From assembly GCA_027483505.1 (NCBI GenBank), contig JAIXUP010000064.1, positions 1 through 56,829 on the forward strand: a DNA stretch of 56,829 nt. The letters are read 5' to 3'. The notes beneath the pieces were generated by a model. That model ran no database searches. It was not told the DNA's origin and worked only from the letters and a program-made list of their open reading frames with translations. The position numbers and the translations under genes were made by a program. Below are positions 18,981 to 31,664 of this stretch, one piece after another (within the stretch, counting starts at the first letter, position 1; each line of letters begins with the position of its first letter). This DNA comes from Hyphomicrobiales bacterium. Its GTDB lineage: Bacteria; Pseudomonadota; Alphaproteobacteria; Rhizobiales; Beijerinckiaceae.

Positions 18981-20294
18981 ATGGCCAGCCCGCCCCCCGA
19001 TGACAAGCTAGCTCCGGTTGACCCGGAAGCGCTCCGCCAGAGCGAGCGGTTCATGCCCAAACTCGTCTCGACCTTTGCCGATGGCTATGGTTTGGGGCAG
19101 TTCCAGCGGGATGTCGTGGCCGGGTTGACTGTGGCGATCGTGGCCTTGCCGCTGTCCATGGCGATCGCCATCGCCTCGGGCGCGACACCGGCCTCGGGCC
19201 TCTATGCCGCCATTGTGGGAGGCTTTCTGGTCTCCGCGCTCGGTGGCAGCCGTTTCCAGATCGGCGGACCCGCCGGCGCCTTCATCGTGCTGGTGGCCTC
19301 TATCATCGACCGGCACGGCTTTGACGGCTTTCTGCTGGCGACCCTGATGGGAGGCGCCATCCTGAGCCTGGCCGGCCTGTTGCGGCTCGGCGGCCTGATC
19401 CGGCTGGTCCCTCACCCGGTCCTTGTCGGCTTCACCGCCGCCATAGCGCTCATCATCTTCGCCAGCCAGATCAGGGACCTGCTCGGCTTGACACTGGCCG
19501 CGAAAGAGCCGGCCGCCTTCCTGCCGAAGCTGGCTGTCCTGTGGAGCGCGCTGCCCTCGATCAACGTCATCGCGGTCATCATTTCCGTGGGCGTGATCGG
19601 CATCATCCTCGCCCTGAGGCGCCTGAACCCGAAGGTGCCCGGGCTGTTGATCGCAGTCGTCCTGGCAGCGCTGGCCGCTTACCTGCTGGCCCTGCCGATC
19701 GAAACCATCGGAACGCGCTTCGGCGGCATTCCGGGCGGTCTGCCCTCGCCGTCCATCCCCGAATTCGCGACGCCAAGGATGCTCGCCTTGTTGCCGGATG
19801 CGCTGGCGATCGCCTTCCTGGCCGGGATCGAGTCCTTGCTTTCTGCTGTGGTGGCCGACGGTATGAGCGGGCGCCGGCATCGCGCCAACGCCGAACTTGT
19901 TGCCCAGGGCATCGCCAATATGGGCTCGGCCATCTTCGGCGGGCTGTGCGTCACCGGCACGATCGCCCGTACCGCCACGAACATCCGCGCCGGCGCAGCA
20001 AGTCCCGTGTCCGGCATGCTGCACAGCATCTTCCTTTTGGGTTTCATGATGCTGGCCGCGCCGATGGCCAGCTACATACCGTTGGCCGCCCTTGCCGGTG
20101 TTCTCGCCGTCGTGGCCTGGAACATGGCGGACAGAAAAGCGTTCGCTCTTGTTCTCGGCGAGCGCGGCGGGCAGACAATCATCCTGCTGGCGACCTTCCT
20201 GCTCACCGTGTTTGTCGACCTGATGGTCGGGATCGGGGTGGGTTGCGCACTCGGCGTCGGGCTGCACCTGATCAGGCGCAGCCGGCCGACGTGA
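18981..20294 (+). CDS. SulP-family anion transporter lacking a STAS domain
   Basis: A 437-residue SLC26/SulP transporter of the inner membrane. ATG 18981 is chosen; a start inside the hflX leader is possible. The family signature is present (ALPLSMAIAIASGATPASGLYAAIVGG, and later GGSRFQIGGPAGAF), and about 12-14 hydrophobic segments follow. The protein ends a few residues after the last helix (LHLIRRS), so the C-terminal cytoplasmic STAS domain found in most SulP proteins is absent. Substrate could be sulfate, bicarbonate or a dicarboxylate. It is divergent from hflX. Confidence 0.9.
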   Translation: MASPPPDDKLAPVDPEALRQSERFMPKLVSTFADGYGLGQFQRDVVAGLTVAIVALPLSMAIAIASGATPASGLYAAIVGGFLVSALGGSRFQIGGPAGAFIVLVASIIDRHGFDGFLLATLMGGAILSLAGLLRLGGLIRLVPHPVLVGFTAAIALIIFASQIRDLLGLTLAAKEPAAFLPKLAVLWSALPSINVIAVIISVGVIGIILALRRLNPKVPGLLIAVVLAALAAYLLALPIETIGTRFGGIPGGLPSPSIPEFATPRMLALLPDALAIAFLAGIESLLSAVVADGMSGRRHRANAELVAQGIANMGSAIFGGLCVTGTIARTATNIRAGAASPVSGMLHSIFLLGFMMLAAPMASYIPLAALAGVLAVVAWNMADRKAFALVLGERGGQTIILLATFLLTVFVDLMVGIGVGCALGVGLHLIRRSRPT

Positions 20295-20340
20295 CATCAC
20301 GCCCGCTGGCGGGTGTCCCGGACCGCAGCTAGAAAGAACC

Positions 20341-21546
20341 ATGGATTCAGGTCTCGCCAGCGTCGATATCGCCATTGTGGGCCCGGGCCCGGTCGGAACC
20401 GCCGCTGCGCTCGCCTCCGCGCAGGCTGGCTTCACCGTCGCCCTGGTCGGCCCGGCGAACCCGCGCCATGACGGCCGGACCGTCGCGGTCATGGACCGTT
20501 CCTGGCAGCTTCTGGATCAGCTTGGTGTCGCCTCGGCGCTCGAACCCGAGGCCGCAGCGCTGAACGTCATGCGCCTGGTCGATGACACCGGAAGCTTGTT
20601 CCGTCGTCCCCCGACCGAGTTCCGCGCGTCCGAGATCGGTCTCGACCAGTTCGGCTTCAACGTCGAGACCGCAACCCTCGCGAAGGCTCTGCTCGCAGCC
20701 GCCGAGGCCGACAGCCGCATCCTGCGAGTGCCACAAGCGGTGAAAGCTCTCGAGGTCTCCGATGGCGCGCGCCTGATCCGGCTTGCGGATGGTGCGACGA
20801 TTTCCGCAAGGCTGGTGGTTGGCGCCGACGGTCGCAAGTCGGTGGTCCGCAGCGAAGCGGGCATCGGCGCCCGTGACTGGAGCTATCCCCAGAGCGCCCT
20901 CACAACCATCATGCGGCACAGCAGGGCTCACCGCAACGTCTCCACCGAGTTCCACACGCGTCGCGGGCCATGCACGACCGTGCCCCTGCCGGGCAGACGC
21001 TCCAGCATCGTCTGGATGATGGCGCCCGATGACGCGGAGCGACTGATGGCGCAGGACGATGCGGCGCTGGCGCTGGCCATCGAGACACGGACCCATTCGA
21101 TCCTCGGCCATATGAGCCTGGACGGGCCGCGTGGCCTGACGCCGATGGGCGGGCTCTCCGTCGAGCGCTTCTCCGCGGACCGCGTGGCGCTGATCGGCGA
21201 AGCGGCGCATGTGTTTCCCCCCATCGGCGCGCAGGGCCTGAACCTCGGCATGCGCGACGTGATGGCCCTGCGCGAATGCCTCGACCAATCCGATCCGGGA
21301 GCGGCGACTGGCCTTGGCGCCTATGACCGGAACCGGTCGTCGGATGTTAGGACCCGGACCGGTGCCGTCGACGCGCTCAACCGGTCTTTGCTCTCCGACA
21401 TGCTGCCGGTCGATTTCGCACGCGGATTTGGCCTTCTTGCCCTCGAGCAGATAGGTCCGCTCAGGCGCTTTGTGATGCGGCAGGGCCTCAATCCGTCGAG
21501 CGCGGCAGATCCGGCACGCGCCGCGCGACCGTCGCCGAAGACCTGA
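20341..21546 (+). CDS. FAD-dependent monooxygenase, ubiquinone-biosynthesis hydroxylase type (UbiH/UbiL-like)
   Basis: A 401-residue class A flavin hydroxylase. The dinucleotide motif is GPGPVG (14-19), the FAD/NADPH DG motif is VVGADGRKSVVR and the GD-type motif appears as GEAAHVFPPIGAQGLNLGMRD. This last form, with PIGAQGLNLG, is the hallmark of the UbiH/UbiF/Coq6 group that hydroxylates the ubiquinone ring. Which ring carbon is acted on cannot be told. Its 3' end overlaps the end of the convergent CoA-transferase gene by 59 bases. Confidence 0.85.
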   Translation: MDSGLASVDIAIVGPGPVGTAAALASAQAGFTVALVGPANPRHDGRTVAVMDRSWQLLDQLGVASALEPEAAALNVMRLVDDTGSLFRRPPTEFRASEIGLDQFGFNVETATLAKALLAAAEADSRILRVPQAVKALEVSDGARLIRLADGATISARLVVGADGRKSVVRSEAGIGARDWSYPQSALTTIMRHSRAHRNVSTEFHTRRGPCTTVPLPGRRSSIVWMMAPDDAERLMAQDDAALALAIETRTHSILGHMSLDGPRGLTPMGGLSVERFSADRVALIGEAAHVFPPIGAQGLNLGMRDVMALRECLDQSDPGAATGLGAYDRNRSSDVRTRTGAVDALNRSLLSDMLPVDFARGFGLLALEQIGPLRRFVMRQGLNPSSAADPARAARPSPKT

Positions 21547-22582
21547 AACCGGCCGCCACTGGCACAGCCGCCAGGGCAAGGCTGACCCCGCTGGCATCGC
21601 GCGCCATGGGGTTACCGGGCGTCCCTTCGGACGACATGGCCTCCTCAAGCGTCCGGACGACTGTGCAGCAGCAATCGAGTGGCTCAAGCAGCGTGCGCCA
21701 ATGATTGGCCGGATGGACTGAAATCAGCGCGGCAACGGCCTGAATGACGGCATCCGCCGGCTGGTCGGGGCCTCGCAGCGTATGGGCAAGCCCGATCGCC
21801 TCGGTGAAGGCATGCCAGAACTTGTCCTCCAGCGCGCCTACGGCGAGAAACCAACCATCTGCTGTTGCATAAAGCCGGTAGCGCGGCGAGCCGCCGGTCA
21901 GAAGCGTCTGGCCGCCCTCGGGCGCAACCCCCGACGCATCTGCGATGGCTTGTCCGAACCAGCCGAAGGTGGCGGCGCCGGCCGTCATCGCGATGTCGAG
22001 ATGGCAACCCTGCCCCGTGATGTCGCGCTGGCGCAGCGCCAACAGGATGTTGATGACCGCCGGATAGGTACCGCCGGCAATGTCCGCGATCAGGGCAGGC
22101 GGCAGCGGCGCGGGCGCGCCCCGCACCAGTCCCTGCGCCAGCACGCCGGACAATGCCTGATAGTTCAGGTCATGCCCGGCCTGCAGCGCACGCGGCCCGC
22201 TTTGGCCGAAGCCAGTGACGGAACAGTAGATCAGGCCCGGATTGAGCGCGCGGAGCGCCTCGTAGCCAAGGCCGAGCCGTTCCATCACGCCGGGCCGGAA
22301 CTGCTCGATCAGTACATCGCACTTGCAGGCCAGATCATGCGCCCGCGCCAGGTCGGTGGCCTGCTTCAGGTCCAGCGCGATGGTCGCCTTGCCGCCATTG
22401 AGGGCCATGAACGGCGCGCTGCTCAGTCCATGGGAGGGCGCGAAATGGCGCATGTCCTCACCGCCGGGCCGTTCGATCTTGGTCACCGTGGCGCCTGCCT
22501 CCGCCAGCATCAGGCTCGCCATCGGCCCCGGCAGCAAGGTCGAGAAATCGAGAACCGAGATGCCGTGCAGCGGCTGCGTCAT
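21488..22582 (-). CDS. Family III CoA transferase (CaiB/BaiF), alpha-methylacyl-CoA racemase-like
   Basis: A 364-residue CoA transferase or 2-methylacyl-CoA racemase. The N-terminal GISVLDFSTLLPGPMASLMLAEAGA and VTKIERPGGED stretches are family-typical, RPGVMERLGLGYEAL follows, and the catalytic aspartate is Asp138 in AGHDLNYQALSG. Presence of GHDLNY favours the racemase-like subgroup. It precedes an AEC transporter on the same strand (10 bases to its stop), so the two could be expressed divergently from one region only if each has its own promoter. Substrate unknown. Confidence 0.88.
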   Translation of the reverse strand: MTQPLHGISVLDFSTLLPGPMASLMLAEAGATVTKIERPGGEDMRHFAPSHGLSSAPFMALNGGKATIALDLKQATDLARAHDLACKCDVLIEQFRPGVMERLGLGYEALRALNPGLIYCSVTGFGQSGPRALQAGHDLNYQALSGVLAQGLVRGAPAPLPPALIADIAGGTYPAVINILLALRQRDITGQGCHLDIAMTAGAATFGWFGQAIADASGVAPEGGQTLLTGGSPRYRLYATADGWFLAVGALEDKFWHAFTEAIGLAHTLRGPDQPADAVIQAVAALISVHPANHWRTLLEPLDCCCTVVRTLEEAMSSEGTPGNPMARDASGVSLALAAVPVAAGFRSSATVARRVPDLPRSTD

Positions 22583-22591
22583 CGGTCCGGC

Positions 22592-23569
22592 TCAGCGCGA
22601 TGGAAAAAGGTCATGCGGCATGTAGCCTTCCCGGATCAGCCAGAGGAATGTGGTCAGGGTCACCATCGAGGCGATCGTGCCGACGAGGATGCTGGCGGAT
22701 GCCCGTTCGATGCCGACGCCATATTGCGTGGATATGACGAAGATGTTCAAGGCCGGCGGCAGCGCGGCCATGATCATCCCTGCAAACACCCATTGTGGCG
22801 GGAAATCGCCGATGACCGACAGCAACACGAGAATGAGCAGCGGATGGACGATCAGCTTGATAAACATCAGCGTCGGCACTTCCGGCGGCATCTTCTCCAT
22901 CGGCCGGACAGCGACCGTGACGCCGAGAAGAAACAGCGCGCAGGGAGCGGCGGCGCCGGACAGCCAGATCGTCATCTTGTCGAGCGCGCTGGGCAGCTTC
23001 AACTGCCAGAAGGCCGCCACCACCCCAAGCACGGTCGCGATGTTGAACGGATGTGTGATCACCCTCCAGGCGACTTCGCGGGCGGTCTGCAGCAGGCTTT
23101 TCTTCTCCACGCCTGCCAGCGCCATCAGAAATGGGATCAGCGAGAACAGCAGCAGGTTGTCGAAGACGAAGATCAGGACGACCGGTGCGCTCGCGGCGGG
23201 TCCGAGCGCAGCCAGGATGAGGGGCGGCCCCATGTAACCGATGTTCGAATAGGCCCCGGCCACACCCTGCATCACCGATTGCGCCAGATTGCCCCGCGTG
23301 AAGTAAAGCCCAATCGCGAAGGACAGTGCGAAAACACAATAGGTCGACAGCGTCGTGCCGATTACATAGGGCCAGTTCGTCAGTTCGCTGAGCGGCTTGT
23401 CCGCGATCAGCCGGTAGAACAAGGTCGGCAAGGACACGTAGATCAGGAAGAACTGCATCCAGGCGAGGCCGGTGATCGGCAGCTTGATCCGCTTGCCGCA
23501 GAAATAGCCAAGCCCGATCACGCCGAAAAAGGGCAGCACCAGATCGAGAAGGGACAGAATGCTGGCCAT
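22592..23569 (-). CDS. AEC (auxin efflux carrier)-family transporter
   Basis: A 325-residue membrane protein beginning MASILSLLDLVLPFFGVIGLGYFCGK at ATG 23569; the frame continues upstream into hspQ but that part is unlike AEC proteins. About ten spans are arranged in two halves with the central, less hydrophobic loop. AGAYSNIGYMGPP is the conserved N/GxxNxGxxGxP signature of the family, and PPALNIFVIS is the corresponding motif in the second half. Bacterial AEC proteins move malate, malonate or auxin-like acids. It lies 5' of the CoA-transferase gene and ends 10 bases before that gene starts, so the two form a likely operon. Confidence 0.9.
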   Translation of the reverse strand: MASILSLLDLVLPFFGVIGLGYFCGKRIKLPITGLAWMQFFLIYVSLPTLFYRLIADKPLSELTNWPYVIGTTLSTYCVFALSFAIGLYFTRGNLAQSVMQGVAGAYSNIGYMGPPLILAALGPAASAPVVLIFVFDNLLLFSLIPFLMALAGVEKKSLLQTAREVAWRVITHPFNIATVLGVVAAFWQLKLPSALDKMTIWLSGAAAPCALFLLGVTVAVRPMEKMPPEVPTLMFIKLIVHPLLILVLLSVIGDFPPQWVFAGMIMAALPPALNIFVISTQYGVGIERASASILVGTIASMVTLTTFLWLIREGYMPHDLFPSR

Positions 23570-23779
23570 GGCAACCTTGGGCGGGTATGACGGGAGCGGT
23601 AAGAGCTCCGCAGTCCAGTTGCAACCAAAACACCATGCATCTGGCGCATGCCGAGGCGAATGACGCAACCCGAGCATGGCGCCGGCAAATCCGAGCTGAC
23701 TCCTGACTTTGATGTTGACGCAAAACAAGCCGCCTCTTAGCCATAGCAACAGTCGCACGTGACCCCTGAGGAGACCGCC

Positions 23780-24109
23780 GTGAAGGCACGGGATGCGAAA
23801 TTCAGGATCGGACAGGTTGTCCGCCACCGGGTTTATCCATTCCGTGGCGTGATCTTCGATGTCGATCCGGAGTTTTCGAACACCGAGGAATGGTGGAATT
23901 CGATTCCCGAGCATGTCCGCCCGACGCGGGACCAGCCGTTTTACCATCTCCTCGCCGAGAATGCGGAAACCGAATACATTGCCTATGTTTCGGAGCAGAA
24001 CCTCGTGCTTGACATGAGCGGCGAACCGGTCAGGCATCCGCAGATCGATGATTATTTCAGCGGCGCCGTCGATGGCGAGTACAAGGTCTCGTCCGGCCGC
24101 CTGAACTGA
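23780..24109 (+). CDS. hspQ: Heat shock protein HspQ
   Basis: A 109-residue YccV/HspQ-like protein, known as an adaptor that enhances Lon and affects DnaA stability. GTG 23780 is preferred because GAGGAGA lies 5 bases upstream; a GTG at 23759 lacks a ribosome site. Typical segments: FRIGQVVRHRVYPFRGVIFDVDPEF, PTRDQPFYHLLAEN and YVSEQNL. A TTGACG about 60 bases upstream could be a -35 element. It is followed by a bidirectional terminator. Confidence 0.93.
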   Translation: MKARDAKFRIGQVVRHRVYPFRGVIFDVDPEFSNTEEWWNSIPEHVRPTRDQPFYHLLAENAETEYIAYVSEQNLVLDMSGEPVRHPQIDDYFSGAVDGEYKVSSGRLN

Positions 24110-24136
24110 CCTGTACAGCCTCTGATCCGCCCATGA

Positions 24137-24165
24137 AAAAGCCCCGGCTCATCGCCGGGGCTTTT
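24137..24165. terminator. Bidirectional rho-independent terminator (hspQ / ialB-like)
   Basis: GCCCCGGC (24141-24148) pairs with GCCGGGGC (24154-24161) around the loop TCATC, flanked by an A run on the left and TTTT on the right. The symmetry lets it stop both hspQ and the convergent gene at 24190. Confidence 0.85.
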
Positions 24166-24189
24166 CCGTTCAGGACCTGGCGCCCGGCA

Positions 24190-24969
24190 TCACGGACGCG
24201 GAGCGGTCGGCGCGGCTGGCGGATCACCGCCCTGCAGGCGGCGGCGCAATTCCTCTTCGCGCTTCTGGATCTGGTCCTGAAGCTCGCGCTGCTGCCGCTC
24301 CAGTTCGGCCGGATCGACGGGCGGACCATCGAAGCCTTTGGCGAAGCCGGCGAGCGGCACTTGGAAGGTGACCTCACGCGCAGCCTGATTCTGCACGCTG
24401 ACATTCACCGTCGTGCCACGCTTGAAGGCGTTGAGCTGCGCTTCGTTGATGGTTGTTTCAGCAAAGCAGCCATTCGGGAAGCAGATCTGGAAGCGGCCGA
24501 CGATCGGCTGCGCCTGATCGATGCCAAAGCGCATGCCCGGTTGGAGCAGAAGCCCGATCGGCAGCAGGAACCGCACGATCCGGTTCGGATCGCCCTTCAC
24601 GTCATAAACGGCGACCGCCATGACCGGCTGGCCCTGATCAGACACGAAGTCGCGGGTGGTGTAGCAGATTTCGCGTTGGTTGCCGGGGTCCTTGCCGCAA
24701 ACCTTCGTCCATTCGGTCTGGCTCGGCTCGGGCTTGACCTGCACGATGGTCGGGCCTGCGGGAGCCTGCTGCTGGGCTGCAGGCGCGGCGGGCGCAGCTG
24801 GAGCGGCCGGCTGGGCGGGGCGCGGCTGCGCCGGACGCGGCTGGGCTGGCGCCGGCTGCTGTGCGAGGGCCGGAAGGCTGTTCAGCACCAGCGACGCGCT
24901 GGCGAGCACGGCAAGCGATTGTGATACCAGAACGCCGGCCCTGCGGGCAGGCTGAAGGGTCGCGAACAT
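24190..24969 (-). CDS. Invasion-associated locus B (IalB)-family exported protein
   Basis: A 259-residue exported protein. ATG 24969 has GGGGA about 6 bases upstream. A signal peptide ends near SLPALAQ, followed by an Ala/Pro/Gln-rich repetitive linker to about 75 and then the IalB domain (WTKVCGKD, RFLLPIGLLLQPGMRFGID, FQICFPNGCFAET). Paired cysteines fit disulfides outside the cytoplasm. The C-terminus adds a coiled coil (ERQQRELQDQIQKREEELRR) and a Pro tail. Such proteins are envelope components of Hyphomicrobiales with unclear biochemical role. Confidence 0.88.
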   Translation of the reverse strand: MFATLQPARRAGVLVSQSLAVLASASLVLNSLPALAQQPAPAQPRPAQPRPAQPAAPAAPAAPAAQQQAPAGPTIVQVKPEPSQTEWTKVCGKDPGNQREICYTTRDFVSDQGQPVMAVAVYDVKGDPNRIVRFLLPIGLLLQPGMRFGIDQAQPIVGRFQICFPNGCFAETTINEAQLNAFKRGTTVNVSVQNQAAREVTFQVPLAGFAKGFDGPPVDPAELERQQRELQDQIQKREEELRRRLQGGDPPAAPTAPRP

Positions 24970-25169
24970 CAAAATCCCCTTGTGAAGGCCTGCCCTTGCG
25001 GCTGCCCATTCAAATCTCATCCCATCCACCGCGCGGAAACCGCGCCCTGCAGCGACCTGCAGGTGATTGCGGATTGCGGCAGCAGGATGACTCGTCCGTA
25101 GCCTTTAGCGACTTGAATCGCAGAATTCCAGTCTCAGACTGAACTTCATGATCATGCTAAGAGAATGTG

Positions 25170-27026
25170 ATGTGGATTCGGCTCTTGCTCCGCCCGGGAT
25201 GGCATGTCGGCGCCGCGCTTGTTTGCGCCGCGCTGGCGCTCGTCATCCTCATGCCCGGGGCAGCGCAGGCGCAGCCGCGCCGACACGGCATTTCGATGCA
25301 TGGCGAACCCGCCCTGCCCCCGGCCTTCAGCCATCTGCCCTTCGTCAATCCCGAGGCGCCGAAGGGCGGGCGCATCGTCTTTGGCCAGCAAGGCACGTTC
25401 GACAGCCTCAACGCCTTTGTGGTCAGGGGTGTCGCGCCGGATGCGGCGCAGCGCTTCGTCCTGCAAAGCTTGCTCTACCGGTCGCCTGATGAGCCCTTCA
25501 GCGCCTATGGCCTGCTCGCTCGTGAAGTCGAGATGCCGGAGGACCGCAGCTTCATCGTGTTTCACCTCGACCCCCGCGCGCGCTTCTCCGATGGCATGCA
25601 GGTGACCGCGGCGGATGTTCAGTTTTCCTTCGACATGCTGCGCACCCATGGCAAACCGTTCCACCGATCGAGCCTCGGCCGGGTGCAGCGTGTCGAGACG
25701 CCCGATCCCCTGACCATCCGCTTCGTCTTCGGACCGACGGCGGACCGCGAGACGCCGCTGATCATCGGTTCAATCCCGATTTTCGCCAAGCATGCGACCA
25801 ATCCCGAAACGTTTCCGGAGACCACCTTCACCCCGCCGGTAGGCTCCGGACCATATCTGATCACCGACCTGAAACCCGGCGAAAGCATCACGATGACGCG
25901 ACGCAAGGATTTCTGGGCGGCCGACCATCCACTGATGCGCGGCCAGCACAATGTCGACATCATTCGCTACGACTATTTCCGCGACGCCAACTCCCTGTTC
26001 GAAGCCTTCAAGGCCGGCCTGTCCGACTTCAGGGCCGAGACCGACCCGACGCGCTGGACCACCGGCTACGACATCCCCGCCGTGCGAGATGGCCGCATCG
26101 TCAGGCGCGCGATCAGGCTCGAAGCGCCCAAGGGGCTGTCCGCCTTTGTCTTCAACACGCGCAAGCCCGTTTTCGCGGATGCCCGGGTTCGCGAGGCGCT
26201 GGCCATGGTGTTCGATTTCGACTGGGCCAACCGCAATCTGTTTTTTGGGGTCTACAAGCGCTCCGACAGCCTGTTCGCCGACTCGGACCTGTCAGCGAGC
26301 GGCAGAACGGTGACAGATCGGGAAAGCGCCCTGCTCGGCCGGCTCGGGGTCACGCTGCCAGCAAGACTGCTTGACGGAACCTGGACACCCTCGCAATCCG
26401 ACGGCTCGGGGCGCGACCGCGATCTTGCCCGCCGGGCCGTCGATCTTCTTGCCGAAGCAGGCTATGCGCTTGATGACGGCGTGATGCGCAGGCGCGACAG
26501 CGGCGACGCGCTGGGCTTCGAGATTACCGTCAGCTCGCGTCCGCAGGAACGGCTGGCCCTGAACTATGCCAAGTCCCTGCAGCGCATCGGCGTAACGGCG
26601 CGGGTTCGCCTGATCGATGATGTCCAGTATTGGCGCAGGCTGGCCGCCTACGATGTCGACATGGTCCAATGGGTTTGGCCGGTCTCGGCCAGCCCCGGAA
26701 CCGAACAGGCCAACCGCTGGGGTTCGGCCGCGGCCGACCGCCAAGGCTCGCTCAACTACTCGGGCGTGAAGCTGCCCGCAATCGATGGCGCCATCCAGGC
26801 CATGCTGGCGTCGCGGGCGCGCGAAGACTTCGTTGCGGCGGCCCGCGTGCTCGACCGGCTGGTCATGAGCCAGAATCTGGTCGTGCCGCTGTTCTATCTG
26901 CCCGAGGTCTGGATCGCCCATGCAAGAGGCGTGGCCTTTCCGGCCAGAACGGCCCGTTTTGCGACACCGATCGAAGCCCTCTGGCGCGAACCCGAATCCG
27001 GCGCAGCCGGTCGTGCGCTCAACTGA
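25170..27026 (+). CDS. ABC transporter substrate-binding protein, family 5 (YejA-like)
   Basis: A 618-residue periplasmic binding protein with a signal peptide (hydrophobic core about 15-30, cleavage near AAQA). Segments such as FHLDPRARFSDGMQVTAADVQFSFDML, DFWAADHPLMRGQHN and FDFDWANRNLFFGVYKR are typical of the YejA branch, which captures oligopeptides or peptide antibiotics. No permease or ATPase genes lie beside it, so it is an orphan here and must work with a transporter encoded elsewhere. It is 10 bases ahead of the AMP-binding-like gene, likely one transcript. Confidence 0.9.
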   Translation: MWIRLLLRPGWHVGAALVCAALALVILMPGAAQAQPRRHGISMHGEPALPPAFSHLPFVNPEAPKGGRIVFGQQGTFDSLNAFVVRGVAPDAAQRFVLQSLLYRSPDEPFSAYGLLAREVEMPEDRSFIVFHLDPRARFSDGMQVTAADVQFSFDMLRTHGKPFHRSSLGRVQRVETPDPLTIRFVFGPTADRETPLIIGSIPIFAKHATNPETFPETTFTPPVGSGPYLITDLKPGESITMTRRKDFWAADHPLMRGQHNVDIIRYDYFRDANSLFEAFKAGLSDFRAETDPTRWTTGYDIPAVRDGRIVRRAIRLEAPKGLSAFVFNTRKPVFADARVREALAMVFDFDWANRNLFFGVYKRSDSLFADSDLSASGRTVTDRESALLGRLGVTLPARLLDGTWTPSQSDGSGRDRDLARRAVDLLAEAGYALDDGVMRRRDSGDALGFEITVSSRPQERLALNYAKSLQRIGVTARVRLIDDVQYWRRLAAYDVDMVQWVWPVSASPGTEQANRWGSAAADRQGSLNYSGVKLPAIDGAIQAMLASRAREDFVAAARVLDRLVMSQNLVVPLFYLPEVWIAHARGVAFPARTARFATPIEALWREPESGAAGRALN

Positions 27027-27036
27027 CAGGATCGAG

Positions 27037-28062
27037 ATGCTGGCCGCACGAAAGATCACGCAGGACTTCTCGGGCATCGGCCTTGATGCGCTTGTCTCGG
27101 TCGCGGTGCGCACGCGCGGCGAGGATCTGTTCCTGCGCGAACCTGCTCGCAAGGACGTCTGGACGGGTGTGCCGCCGGCCAATTTCACCTATGCCGACCT
27201 CGACGTGCGCGCTGGCAGGCTGGCAGCGCTGATGGCGCTGTCGCGCCTTCCCGAACGGTCGCAGGCGCTCATCCTCGCGCCTCTCGGGGCGGAAGCCGTG
27301 ATCGCGATGCTGGCGGCCCTGCGGCTCGGCCTCTCGCCCGTCCTCTTGCCGCTCTCCGCCAGCCCGGGCACGTTGCAGAATTGGCTGGATGCGGCCGGAC
27401 CATGCCTGTGCATCACCGTTGCCCGATGCGGCGACCTTGAACCGGCCCGTTTGCTGCGCGAGGCAGCATCGCGCTCCTTCAATGCCCGGCTGATCTGCGC
27501 CTTCGGGGCGGATGTCCCCGATGGCGCGGTCCCGATCGATGCTGTCATCGCCAGCCCAGGTGCGCTGCAGGACGCGCCAGCGCCAAAGTCCAGCCCGGAT
27601 GTGCTCTCGATCAGGCTCGAAACCAGCCATGGCGAGCGCCAGACAATGCGCGAGGCCGACATTTTCGGCGCTGCGGTGGCGATTGCCCAGGCGACCGGCC
27701 TCACCTCGGGTGGCCGCGTGCTGTCGCTGATGATGAGCCCGAGCCTCTGCGCGCTGGCGTCAGGACCGTACCTGTCGCTCCTGTCGGGCGCGGAATACCT
27801 GCCTATCGGCCTGTTCTCGCTTAGCGCCCTGTGGAGCGGGATCGCCGACGAGAAGCCCGTGACGCTGGTGGCGCCGGCCTCCGTAGAAGGCGCGTTGCGC
27901 AGGGCCGGGATCATCGGCCATGACAGCGTGCGCAACCTGGCTCTAGTTCACAGCACAGCGCAGCCTGCTCCCGCCCCCGCGACGGACCACACGACGCGGA
28001 TATTCGACATCGCGTCGGACGGGCAGAACCGCTTCAGCCTGACGCCGCGCCGCAGGGGCTGA
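27037..28062 (+). CDS. Degenerate AMP-binding (acyl-CoA synthetase-like) protein
   Basis: A 341-residue protein resembling only the N-terminal large domain of acyl-CoA synthetases (ANL superfamily). FTYADLDVRAGRLAALM and EAVIAMLAALRLGLSPVLLPL match the early core motifs. The P-loop that normally reads S/T-SGTTG-x-PK is replaced by TSHGERQTM, and the A4-A8 motifs and C-terminal lid domain are missing. It therefore probably lacks adenylation activity. ATG 27037 follows the binding-protein stop by 10 bases. It may bind a lipid or acyl-CoA, or be a decaying gene that keeps an open frame. Confidence 0.65.
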   Translation: MLAARKITQDFSGIGLDALVSVAVRTRGEDLFLREPARKDVWTGVPPANFTYADLDVRAGRLAALMALSRLPERSQALILAPLGAEAVIAMLAALRLGLSPVLLPLSASPGTLQNWLDAAGPCLCITVARCGDLEPARLLREAASRSFNARLICAFGADVPDGAVPIDAVIASPGALQDAPAPKSSPDVLSIRLETSHGERQTMREADIFGAAVAIAQATGLTSGGRVLSLMMSPSLCALASGPYLSLLSGAEYLPIGLFSLSALWSGIADEKPVTLVAPASVEGALRRAGIIGHDSVRNLALVHSTAQPAPAPATDHTTRIFDIASDGQNRFSLTPRRRG

Positions 28063-28064
28063 TC

Positions 28065-31616
<3,552 letters not shown>

Positions 31617-31664
31617 ACCAGGGCAGCGTCGCGCCGGATCACACAGGCACCGACGGAAGTGATC

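Noticed and set aside
23570..24037. Upstream extension of the AEC transporter frame
   Set aside because: It runs antisense through hspQ and is not hydrophobic; the AEC protein starts naturally at 23569.
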